Shown one piece after another: positions 1-9,903 of a stretch of DNA of 64,000 nt (position 1 is its first letter; each line of letters opens with the position of its first letter). The translations under genes were made by a program, and so were the position numbers. Source of the stretch: Pagrus major. Taxonomy: Eukaryota; Chordata; Actinopteri; Spariformes; Sparidae. The notes beneath the pieces are model-generated. The model was not told where the DNA came from. It did no database searches and was given only the letters and a program-made list of their open reading frames with translations. The stretch lies in NCBI RefSeq assembly GCF_040436345.1, contig NC_133238.1:7938150-8002149 (forward strand), read 5' to 3'.

Positions 1-49
1 TTGTGAAAATACTGACCGGACGTATATCCTTGGTGCCCCAAGTCTGGTC

Positions 50-57
50 TATAAAAA
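50..57 (+). promoter_or_regulatory. nr0b1: Candidate TATA box of nr0b1
   Basis: An A/T-rich TATAAAAA box lies 55 bases before the chosen nr0b1 start codon. A box here would place transcription initiation near position 80 and give a 5' UTR of only about 30 bases. This is inference from position and sequence; no initiator element was confirmed. Confidence 0.4.
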
Positions 58-111
58 AGATGATATTCGCCAAAACAAGCTCATAACCAGTCAGGCACTT
101 TGAGAAGCATC

Positions 112-655
112 ATGTCGTGTTGTGAGTGCAGAGAGCGGGAGGACGCAGCACGGGGGAGCATTCTCTACAGCATCCTGAACAGAGGCGCTCAGTGCCCGCG
201 GGGACACCTGGAGACGGCCGCTGCGCAACAGCTTTGCTCGTGCGCGTGCAAGAGGAAACTGGTGGCGATTCGGGCTCCAAAATTAGTTTTCAAAGCGGCC
301 TCAGAGGTGCTGGTGAAAACTTTCAGATTCGTGAAAAATGTCCCGTGTTTTCGGGGTTTGCCGGCGGAGGACCAGCTCCGGCTTGTGCGCAACAGCTGGG
401 CGCCGCTGCTGGTTTTGGGCATGGTGCAGGACTCAGTGGACTTCGACACGGTGGAGACGCAGCAGCCCAGTCTGTTACACACCATTTTAACGCACAGCAG
501 AGAGAGACAGCAGCGCGCTCCGGCTGAGATTCAGGACCCGGGGGTGCCCGTCGGTGATGCAGAGGGGATCAAAATGTTTCTGGTCAGGTGTAGAGGACTG
601 AGGATCAGCGTCAAGGAATACGCGTTTCTGAAGGGAGCGATACTCTTCACTCCAG
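112..655 (+). CDS. nr0b1: nr0b1 exon 1: DAX1 orphan nuclear receptor, N-terminus and most of ligand-binding domain
   Basis: Encodes the first 181 residues and one base of codon 182. NR0B1 lacks a DNA-binding domain and represses other nuclear receptors, notably SF-1 (NR5A1), in steroidogenic and gonadal cells. Visible here: a short Cys-rich N-terminus; an LxxLL-like motif LYSIL at residues 18-22, of the kind DAX1 uses to contact partner receptors; then the ligand-binding fold beginning near residue 50 (KLVAIRAPKLVFKAASEVL, KTFRFVKNVPCFRGLP, DQLRLVRNSWAPLLVLG) and KEYAFLKGAILF before the splice site. These match vertebrate DAX1 closely. The start is the first ATG after an in-frame stop at 61-63, with A at -3. 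The long N-terminal repeats of mammalian DAX1 are absent, as known for non-mammals. NR0B2 is the main alternative; synteny argues against it. Confidence 0.92.
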
Positions 656-1036
656 GTAATACTGTCACTATTCACCACATGGGGTAGTTAAAGTCGGTCA
701 TTTAGATAGTTAAGCACATTTTAATTCACTACATAAGTTTCTGCTGTGTGACTTGAACAGTTTTACTGTAATACTCGTATACCACGACGTTTCACTGTTA
801 TATTATGGCATCATTTTAATCTCCTGTGATATAACAAGGCTGTAATATTCATACGAGGATAATTACATACTAAGCTCCATTTATGGTGACTTCTTCATTC
901 ATAACATACTTTTGTATGGTATAGGTCAACGTGTCCTTATTGGATTTAGCTAAACGAGTGCGTAATTTCTGAGTGTGTTTAAGAATGAATCAGATGTAAT
1001 CTTGTATCTCTCTCCCTGTTTGTCTCGGTCCTGTAG
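656..1036 (+). other. nr0b1: nr0b1 intron 1
   Basis: A 381-bp phase-1 intron with GTAATA donor and acceptor tract ending TCCTGTAG. It is AT-rich and I see nothing else in it. Reading straight through exon 1 into this intron meets a stop at 685-687, so splicing is required for the full protein. Confidence 0.85.
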
Positions 1037-1281
1037 AAGTGATGGACTTGGAGTGTCGGGAGTACATCCAGGCGCTCCAGAGAGAGGCTGAGCACGCGCT
1101 TTACGAGCACGTGAGAACGGTCCACAAGGGGAATAAGGCGGGCCGCTTCGGCAGACTGCGCGCGGTCCTGAACACGCTGCGGTGCTTGGACCCCGAGGCG
1201 GTGGCCGGACTCTTCTTCAGACCCGTGACTGGCACGAGCAGCATAGAGGAACACGTGCTCACGATGTTCTATGAGCGGTAG
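1037..1281 (+). CDS. nr0b1: nr0b1 exon 2: end of ligand-binding domain and AF-2 region
   Basis: Encodes the last 81 residues. After the split Glu codon the protein continues VMDLECREYIQALQREAEH and ends with AGLFFRPVTGTSSIEEHVL-TMFYER, then TAG at 1279-1281. The FFRPxxG stretch followed by an acidic/hydrophobic terminal helix (VLTMF) is the conserved C-terminal signature of NR0B1/NR0B2, where the AF-2 helix contributes to repression. Human DAX1 nonsense and truncating mutations in this end destroy function and cause adrenal hypoplasia congenita, so an intact end implies a working gene. Codon third positions are strongly GC-rich compared with the flanking DNA. Confidence 0.92.
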
Positions 1282-1288
1282 AAGCCAA

Positions 1289-1294
1289 AATAAA
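1289..1294 (+). terminator. nr0b1: Polyadenylation signal of nr0b1
   Basis: A canonical AATAAA begins 8 bases after the stop codon, giving an unusually short 3' UTR if used. A second AATAAA lies at 1494-1499, followed by GT-rich sequence, and would give a 3' UTR of about 230 bases. Which one is used cannot be told from sequence. Confidence 0.55.
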
Positions 1295-3019
1295 GGAAGA
1301 CGATTGGGACTGAATAGGGACAATCATTTCATGTAATCATGCAGGCCTATTTATACAAAGGTCTGTCTTTTTAAAGGCAAAGAATTTACCATCAGAGAGT
1401 CACCTGCACATAATGAGTTCTGCTGGAGGAAAACTGCTGCACAGCGGGACTTTTCTGTTTTTTGTCAGGACACTCTCCAGCCATGATGGCCTCAATAAAA
1501 GACTGGGTGAGACTGAGGATGACCATGATTACTTCAAACCTCTGTGCTGTTACTTTGTGGCCAATTCCAGCCCTCGTGCTCAGCTGTGCCATTAAAGGCC
1601 AGCATTCAGAGCGGCCTAGAGCTTTACAGTCTTAACAAATCCCCTGCTGATTCGCAGAGAATCGACTGAGACAACATGAGAGTCTAGGAGCCTCATTGTG
1701 TAAATCTGTGTACATCTGTGTAAACACTGACACCTCACAGCTAAGCTCAACTAATTCACATCATCACAGCAAATCACAAACTTCCAGGTACAACCGTTTA
1801 CACAACCCATAGCTTGAATACATCAACTACAACAACAGAGCATATGTCCACAAAACAAGCTCCAATGAAAATGAGACAACCACCAAACACGACACTGCCT
1901 CATGTTTGAAAAGTTACATTCAGAAAACAAAGAAGAGAGTCGCTGCTTTACAAAGCAAAGTAAGAAGCAGTTTCTACCACTATTGCTCAGTTCAGATGGT
2001 GAAGATGATGATCCATTATTTTCTGAAAAGATAATCACATAAAAAGGAATAAGAGCAAGTCAATGTAAAAAAATAAATAAAAAAATTCTATTCAATATCT
2101 GTATTTTATGATAGAAGTGTCTTTATCCTTTGGTTTTACAAACAAGTGAGTTTGGAAAGCTAGAAATCTTAATTCTTGGCCAAATAAATGTTGGATCAGA
2201 TGCAGTTTATTGGTCAATGAATTGCTGGTGCTGATGAGCAGTGCTGTTAAACTCCTACAGATACATCGTGCTCATTTCAGAGCAGTAAAATCTGTCTTAT
2301 TGCCCCTTAAAAACTTTGAAAGCAGGCATCATAATCATTAGCACTCATGTATTTTTCACAGCTATTTAATTACTTCCTGTGGCCAACCTTGAGCACACAC
2401 ATATACAGACATACGCACTCTTTATCACCAATCCAACACCTAAAAAACAAAGTTACGAGTGTCGATTAAAACAGCTGCTACATTGTAACACACTGGTGGT
2501 TTGGGCTCCATCCCTCTGTTCAGACAGCTTCAGTAAATACATCTCCGCAGCGAGCATTCGCCTGATGTCTCGTTTCATTAATATCGTCAGGAGCCGACGC
2601 TCAGCTCTTTCTCTTCCTCCTCCTGCTCCCAGGTGTCGGAGGATGCTGTTACCTGGGAAATAGCAGCCTGAATTAAACCACACAAAGTGATACTGCACAT
2701 TATCCCTCCTGACCCAACGGGATGCTGTGTGTTCATAACGCGAATTAACTTTTCATGCTGAGTCACCTCCCAGGATGCACACTTATTTCCCAACTTTGTC
2801 TTAACTTGAAGATGTGTTCTTTGTAATTTAAAGTTCCAATACTGGATGTGATTACAACATGATATTCTGTGCTGAACCACCACAGCAGTGCCTGTTTTTG
2901 TAGTGATTTAAGTGACTTGTACACATTTCTTCCACATTTTAAATGGTTTTAGATATATTTGAGATTATGTGACAGTTGACTTGTTATAAAATGTCCTAAT
3001 AGCTTATTTTTACTGCTAA

Positions 3020-3390
3020 TGATCAAATAATCTTATGAATCTTGATTAACTATTAATCGATTGTTTAATCTCAGAAAATTTTAAAATGCTCATCACAATT
3101 TCCCAGAGCCCAAAGTGATGTCTTCAAATTGCTTCTTTTGTTCAACCAACAGTCCAGAACCAAAAGACTCTTCATTTACTAACGTAAATAACACAGAAAA
3201 GTAGTAATGACTGCTGAAAAATGACTGAAAAGATTCATTGATTATCAAAATATTTAAGACTAATGGTCTAGTGTTCATTTAAAGTCACCCACAATGATTT
3301 CCCAGAACCCAAAGGGCTATCCTCAAATTGCTGTTCAGTTCAAACAACAGTCCAGACAGAGAAAACAATTTTATATTAAAATCTTTCATA
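3020..3390 (-). repeat. Interspersed fish repeat (family A), with a second partial unit behind it
   Basis: The first unit (about 3020-3260) contains CACAATTTCCCAGAGCCCAA, a CAACAGTCCA motif and flanking ATTAATCGATT-like ends. About 215 bases on, a partial second unit repeats the same order (ATGATTTCCCAGAACCCAAA ... CAACAGTCCAGA). The same sequence recurs inverted at 5000-5245, and its end motifs recur at 25345-25500, 53460-53655 and 60290-60395. I recognise it from memory as a very common percomorph interspersed repeat; its class is not determinable here. Confidence 0.65.
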
Positions 3391-3452
3391 GACATGTATT
3401 TATTCCAACCCAATCACCAGTATAAAATAAATGTTGGGAATGTAAGTTTCTC

Positions 3453-3641
3453 GTCAAAAATATCCAGTGGTTGAAACTTAACCTTCGATATGCTTTACCT
3501 TTACATTTCCGTATGTTGTGACTATGTTTTCGGCTGCAAATTGTCCTGATGTCTTGTCAAAAAAATCTGATTTTGTTGTCATGAACACGACTGGAAAATG
3601 CCTTGATGTTTTGTCACAAATATCCAGTGGTTTCACGCTTA
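3453..3641 (+). repeat. Degenerate direct repeat around a TATCCAGTGG core
   Basis: The phrase GTCAAAAATATCCAGTGGTT at 3453 recurs as GTCACAAATATCCAGTGGTT at 3613. A decayed third unit (CTTGTCAAAAAAATCTGATT) lies between them, preceded by a CCTGATGT/CCTTGATGT motif shared with the last unit. It looks like a decayed tandem array or part of an old transposon. Confidence 0.5.
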
Positions 3642-4999
3642 GAAATATTGAAATGCTGTCTCAAACAATAATGTTTGGCTTTGCAACTGTATGTCCAGCT
3701 GTCTGATTTTAACAAGACACAACATAGTTATCTAATATTAAAGGGTTTCAACATAACGATTTGTAGCAATTTATGTGTATCAATCACTTTTTAATTGGTC
3801 ATGTGTGAGCAGATTGTGAAAATTGAGATGCTCCCCCCTCTTTCGCCTGCCTATACAAGCCTGTGGACAAGTTGTTTAAGTTGTTTAATGCTGCTGGACT
3901 GTTGATCTCTTTGTGAAGGACTTGGGTCAGATTTTCCATGGCGGTCTCTAGGGTGTGACTTTATTCATGTTCTCGAGTGCCTTGTCTTAATGCCTCTCTC
4001 TGCTCTGCTAACAGAGAGCAACTGTAGCTAACCTTAATTTAGAAAAAGTCCACTAACATGAACTACCGACCGGCTATCAGCGCAACACAAAAGCTCCACA
4101 GAACCCCTTTAAAATGATTGCTGGTTATATTCTGTTGATGAACTAGTTATTGCAGCACTAATTATTTTATGTCAAATAAACAGAGTTGCATTTTAACATG
4201 TACTATATGAGGTACAGAACAGCCAGATGAAATGAGTTGCTGTTTATGTCAAAAGGACTTAACACAAGAACTTGTTTGAAAAAGTAAGCAAAGATAACAT
4301 AGCCCTGACCGATTAGTCACAGCTCATAAAGACATATGTCACAGCTGACAGACTATTGAGGCTTGAGAAATAAAGTCTGACTCGTCTAGACGGGTAACTA
4401 GACTCTTCAAGCATCTAAATAATGGATATTACAGTTGTACAGCACACAGAGACACTGAAGCAGCACTGTGATCACAGTGATCACAGTGACCACTTGACGT
4501 AACTGTACTTCTTCATTGGAGCTTTTCGATCTTCCCTCAAGGATACAGGCTCTGCATTGTTCAAAGTCAGGTATCAAAGTGTAAAAGTTACCAACTTCTC
4601 ATTTCTGCTGTTTATGACAATGAGCAAGTGCTGAGCACAGCTTCTGAGCTTGTTCTCTCAGGGCTTTTCTTTCCTCCAGATGCAGCCTTTCAAGGCAGCC
4701 ATAGACAGTTAAGCTTAGCCTTGAGTATTAGCACCACAATCTTCCAAGCATTTGCATTAATGGTTTTTTCCTCTCAGCTACTGAGTCTAACACCAGCTAA
4801 GCTTTTCCCAGATTACTGCGGCCTCCTTTCGGTGCAGGATCTCACATCACAAACAAGGCAGCCAGTGGGGCTTCGACATGAAATCTCAGGAAGACAGACT
4901 GATCCTGTGCACACAAACTCCCACCTTGCACTACATGTGGACCACAAATGAACCCTAACCTATAATAAACACATTATTCTAAAGCTGGAATGAATATTT

Positions 5000-5245
5000 G
5001 GCAAAAAATAATCTGAAACTATTTTGATATTAATTATTCAAGTAATTTGAGGTCAAAAGGTAAATGCTGTTATTCTTAATATTACGCGACAGTAAACCAA
5101 CAATAGTTGAGTTTTGGACTGTTGGTCAAACAAAACAAGACATCTGATGACTCTGGCTGGCTCGAGGAAACCGTCAGAAATTTTATTTTCACTATTTTCT
5201 GAATGAATCGATACTGATAATAATCACTACTTTCAGCACTACATG
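5000..5245 (+). repeat. Interspersed fish repeat (family A), opposite orientation
   Basis: Contains TTTTGGACTGTTGGTCAAAC, AAAACAAGACATCTGATGAC and TTTTCACTATTTTCTGAATG, which are diverged reverse complements of the motifs in the copy at 3020-3260, flanked by TATTTTGATATTAATTATTC. Confidence 0.6.
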
Positions 5246-5639
5246 ATTCCCTGCTATGTTATTTGTAACAGTGCGATAACACATTTGAGGTTATCTTGGA
5301 TGTGTCATTAAGAATATAAGGACTACACAACATTTTACCCACTTTACTTTACCGGTAGAAAATTACTGGTAGGCTATATCATTTACTAAATAATGTGTCT
5401 ATCAGGCCTTTTTAAAGCTATGAAATGTTTACATTGGAAAATGTTCGTTAAGTCTGAAAAGGCCAAATGTAGGTATTGCTCCGAATGTTCATATTTAATT
5501 TCAATTTTATTGTTAGGCTAACTGGTTTCCAGCCATATCTATTCAGGTGTGTTACTCCTATTAAATAGACAAAATAAATTAAATCAAATGAACTAGTGCC
5601 AACAAGCTGGACTTTAGAGTAAGGTAAGAACAGTTATAG

Positions 5640-5830
5640 TCAGCACAGGGCTTTATAGTGGTGGAGGAAATATTAAGATGCTTTACTCATGTAAAAGTAC
5701 TAATACCACACTGTAAAAACACTGTTAGCCTACAGGTAAAGTCCTACATTCAAATCGTTACTGAAGTAAAAGTATGCAAGTATAAATCCTACTTAAAGTT
5801 ATAAAAGTAGGCTACTCAATATGCAGGAAA
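5640..5830 (+). repeat. Interspersed fish repeat (family B), 5' part
   Basis: Contains GTAAAAGTACTAATACCACA, CTGTAAAAACACTGTTAG and GAAGTAAAAGTATGCAAG, the recurring (A)AGTAAAAGTA phrasing of a widespread teleost repeat. The presumed 3' end of the same family, with CAGTACTTG...AAATGTA wording, appears at 19713-19766 and 60030-60190. Family membership is from memory. Confidence 0.55.
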
Positions 5831-7805
5831 ATGCTATTAGGCTATAGGATACAATATAATGAATTTAAAACCTTGATACAGTATAAGCATACTCTGATAC
5901 CTAATTATTAATTGATAAGTTATTCAGATGTTGTGTATGTAAACCACGTCTAAAGCTGCTGAAAAAGCTGCGGTGACGTAACGTAAAGCCGCGTTGTTCA
6001 CGCACCTGACGTCCATTCCGTCTTGATTAGTGGAGCTAATTAGCATACTTCTTCTCTTGTAGCAGCTAAACACAAATCTAGCTTAATGCTAACAATTTTA
6101 ATTACGCGGGCTTGCAAGTAGTAACTCTTTCGAAAGACATTGGTTTAAATACACACACATATACACATATTAATGAATATTAATATTTTGACAATGGAGA
6201 GGGTAAAACTCCAAATGCGCCAAGTTTCTTCAACCGGACTTTTTTTTTCTTAATAATTTAAAGCAAAACTAACAAGCGAAAGCAAATAATTGTACTGTAA
6301 CGATGATTAACTTGCTTACCTGGTCAGAAACTTGACCTGGAAATCCTTAAAACCAGGAAAAAGCCGAGGCCGAAGCGTCGAGAAAACATGCGAATAGTTT
6401 CTCTTCCCTACCCATAATTCCTTGCGAACACACCTTGCTCCTTCTTCCTTTGAAATGAAACAGTGCTTCTGCAGCACTGACCATCCTGTTGATGCCTTCA
6501 GAAAATGATGGATGCCTCACTGACAGTATTTACAGCCCCAAGCTGTCAATTACTGTCATTTATATGTCATATATGTCAGGGTTGAGTTTGGAAAAGTAGT
6601 CAAAGCTAACCTGTAAAATACTGAAATGCTACAAGCTGAGCCAGGACATATTTCTAATAAATCCTGCAGCCACGGCCCCAGTAGTATAAAGTCATTTGCA
6701 GCCCCATATTCCTAAATGTGGCCTACAAACATGAGGGGAGTCTTTCACTTTAGTTGTGGACACAATGTAAAAAGCTCATTTAATAGTTTGATATAAAGTA
6801 TGTGGCCCAAACACACATAAGACAGCATATCCCTCATTATATATCCACCCTGTGCTCGGTCTGCATCATTGCCTGTTTGGGAGCCATAAAAAGTGCTCTG
6901 TGAAGTAACAGCAGCAGTTTGTCTAATGGCTGCTTTAAAGGAAAACACGCAACACTTCCATTCGTCACAATTACAGGTTTCAGAAGGCAAAAGGATCTCA
7001 ACTGGGGCAATTTAGAGAAGATGTGTGTGATTTTTATCATGACTGAATGATCTACACATCACCCCACTTTCACCATAATGGCTCAAATTGGGTCCTTCCC
7101 TCCCAGCATGCCTTGCGAGGGGCTGAGTCAGCTGCAGGATGAGGTGCGTCCAGCAGATGACAGCGTTTCACTTTCAATTTCCTGCAGTTGCCAGGTTTTC
7201 GCCCTCTATCTTTTAATTGGAGGACATAAACCGGTCGCTGCTCTAATTCAATGTAGCAACGTTTTTATTCTGATGATAATAAGTGAACATGATTTCACTT
7301 GCATGTTTTTGATTTGTCCAATTAAGAAAACGGCAGTGAGGTGTGCTTTGATAAACCAGCTGTATCCACAGTCAAATCAATACCCACCCTCACCACACAG
7401 ACATCGATACTATTGTTAAATAATAAATAATTAAAGACGGAGCCGCTCTTGCAGGAAGTAAGAGTAAATTGAAGGGCTTGGTAAGTGATCAGTGATCCAT
7501 GACTCGCATCTTCCACACACACACTCATACAGGCAATTATGCTGTGCTGAACCATGGTGAGCTCAGAATTACTCCAAAACTGGGTTAACAGCTGCCTGCA
7601 TCCAGTCTCCAAATGCTTTCAGCTCTCCCTCACACACACAGCCTCCACCGCCACCTATCCATGCACAGACAATTGGCCTGGTTCTTCGAGTGGAAGACAT
7701 GTCACACAGGGCACGGAGCACAGAGCTCCGAGTAACAAGGCCCTGTGGGACATGGAGGGGCATGGTATACCTGCCAGAGTGAGTAATACTCCTCACCAGT
7801 ATGTC

Positions 7806-7822
7806 TGTGTGTGTGTGTGTGT
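7806..7822 (+). repeat. (TG)n microsatellite
   Basis: An uninterrupted TG dinucleotide run in intergenic DNA. Confidence 0.85.
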
Positions 7823-9199
7823 AGGCAGAAGAAGAAACAAAACCTCTGCGTAGCCTGATCTGCTCTCGCTGCAGCGAGTGTCTCCACTTTCCCCCCCATG
7901 TCACATGCCTCTTGCTCAGGGAGCTCATTATGCCATGACACTGTAATGAAGTGAAAATGATTTCATTTGGGGGAAAAGTGCCGAAGCTTAGGAACTCCCC
8001 CTTTCCACAGACACACACTCTCACACACGCCATATGGCGACATGTCGGCTCAGACGAAAAACATCTGGCGTCTTTCTATGTTCACATGGGCACAGATGAT
8101 TAGGATGTAGCTTCATGTTATAGCATGTTGGCAGAAGAACAAGACGGCTATGGGGAACATCATGCTTTCTTTAGTTCAGTACGAGGCGTATGAGGACGTG
8201 ACGCAGCAGGATGCAGCTGCTCAGCTCAGCTCATCTAACATGGCCACTTTCACCTGTGGGAAAAGGTGAAAATTAGTTTTTCTTTCTGCTGCATTCGGGA
8301 AAAAAGGTTCACTCAGCCGGTCTGTGAGAGAAGAAAGATTCAATTCAAGTATCAATCCTGAGCTCCTGACACCGAGACACAGGCTCTCATTCCGAACCAT
8401 ATTCAGCAGATTGCAGCAGCCACAGTCATTTAGATCAAAAGACAATTATAATAATCAACACAGCACTCTCATTAAACTAAAGTGATTCTGCTTTCAGGTA
8501 AAGTAAGGATTACTTAACCAATGTACAGTCTGGTGCATCCTCTGTGATATACTAATTTGCACATGCAGCCACTTATGCTGCAATATTTAATCTAAGTTGC
8601 CCGTGTGTTACATTATGTGGAAGATTCAACATTCAACTCTTCCTCCAGAAAGTTACATTTTATTGCTATAGTTTCATATCTTGACAAATACAAACTCTTA
8701 ACAGCATTAATGAGGGGATAATGTGCCAGACTATTTCCTGGCTATGTGACTTTATGAGGTGGAGACTCAGCAAAGTCACATTAGACCCCGTAAAACTGCA
8801 ACTACTTTTTACACTTCATTTTTTGTTTTATTACACAAGTGAAATATAAAGTTTAGTGAGCTTTAGAGGTGTTGGTAGGCAGATTTTTGTTACCTTTGGA
8901 CTTACTCTATATGTGAGAAGTGTTCATCATCTTTTTCATCAAAGCATTGAAACCTTTATGTACACTTGAACAGTTTGGGGCCCTGAACATTTTCAGGAAT
9001 GAAAGCGTCATAAAAACGTCTAATGGCTGCTACGGTGGCCATTTTACTTTCAGCTACAATCGAGTCATGTATTTTTGCATATCTCCTGAACCTGAACACA
9101 TAAAATGGTGATGTCTACCGCTGGGGTTTGATGCTCAGTGATTACAATGACAGTATATACAACATCATAAACAGTTCAGGTGAATAGTTACCGGTGAAA

Positions 9200-9624
9200 T
9201 CAGCAATGTTCCTTGGCCTTTCATGGCTCCAGAGGAAGCTGCATATAATCTGATAAACTGCCTCCAGTGATGTCACTCAGTGGCTAAGTTGCATTATGGG
9301 TAATGAAGTTTTTGAAAAGCAGTCCACTTATCTAACATTGCACTATGGACAGTTCAAAACAAATGATCACAATCATACAGCAGAAACACACACATCGCTA
9401 TTTTTCTTCCACGCATTTTACTTCCATGTCAACACCTATCACCTGCATTACCCACAGTGCAACTTAGCCACTGTGTAACATCAATGGAGGATATTTGTCA
9501 GATTACCTGCAGCTTCCTCTAGATCCACAAAAGGCTTTATACTACTTTTGTCACATACACAGCAGTCCTCCATAAGACCTGTAAACACACTTTAATATGT
9601 AAAATTGGAGGAGTTACCCTTTAA
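9200..9624 (-). repeat. Fold-back MITE-like element
   Basis: Arms at about 9232-9305 and 9447-9520 are imperfect inverted copies: GAGGAAGCTGCA...CAGTGGCTAAGTTGCATTAT on the left, and its reverse complement ending GCAGCTTCCTC on the right. The right end closes with GTTACCCTTTAA (9613-9624). A second copy in opposite orientation, beginning TTAAAGAGTAAC, lies at 39783. A TTAA-ended, non-coding fold-back element fits a MITE; the superfamily is not established. Confidence 0.65.
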
Positions 9625-9782
9625 TACTGACAATGTACAGAATGGTGGAAAGTAAAATGGCCGCCATCAGGTGTTTTTGTGGTTGATTCATTTCTGAAAA
9701 TGCTCAAGCGTACCAAGTCCCATGCTGTCATGAAAGAGTGAATGTTTCACCTCGAATTTGGACTAGAAGAGCCACATCGAGC

Positions 9783-9903
9783 TAAACTAAGCTAAGCTAA
9801 CCACTTACTGTTCAAACATGAGAGTAGTATCGATCGTCTAAAGCAGAAATTCTAAGTAAGTCAGCATATTTCCCAAAATGTCAAACCATTCCTTTTACTG
9901 CAA
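9783..9903 (+). repeat. Interspersed fish repeat with CTAAGCTAAGCTAA motif
   Basis: Contains AAACTAAGCTAAGCTAACCA, ACATGAGAGTAGTATCGATC and CATATTTCCCAAAATGTCAA. This succession is familiar from many percomorph genomes. Identification is from memory, and the boundaries are approximate. Confidence 0.55.

Larger units (their letters stand above)
112..1294 (+). other. nr0b1: nr0b1 locus: two coding exons, one 381-bp intron
   Basis: This is the gene span from start codon to polyadenylation signal. Joining 112-655 to 1037-1281 gives 262 codons plus stop. The intron has a GT donor (CAG|GTAATA) and a pyrimidine-rich AG acceptor and splits a Glu codon after its first base. One intron late in the ligand-binding domain is the known structure of the NR0B family. 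The gene faces il1rapl1 tail to tail, as NR0B1 does in human, which favours nr0b1 over the related nr0b2 (SHP). Confidence 0.9.

Noticed and set aside
20..40. A possible SF-1 half-site (inverted CCAAGGATA) upstream of nr0b1
   Set aside because: It departs from the YCAAGGYCA consensus at two positions; too weak to report as a site.
126..527. Alternative frames on both strands over nr0b1 exon 1
   Set aside because: They are shadows of the GC-rich nr0b1 coding frame, which alone matches a known family and splices to exon 2.
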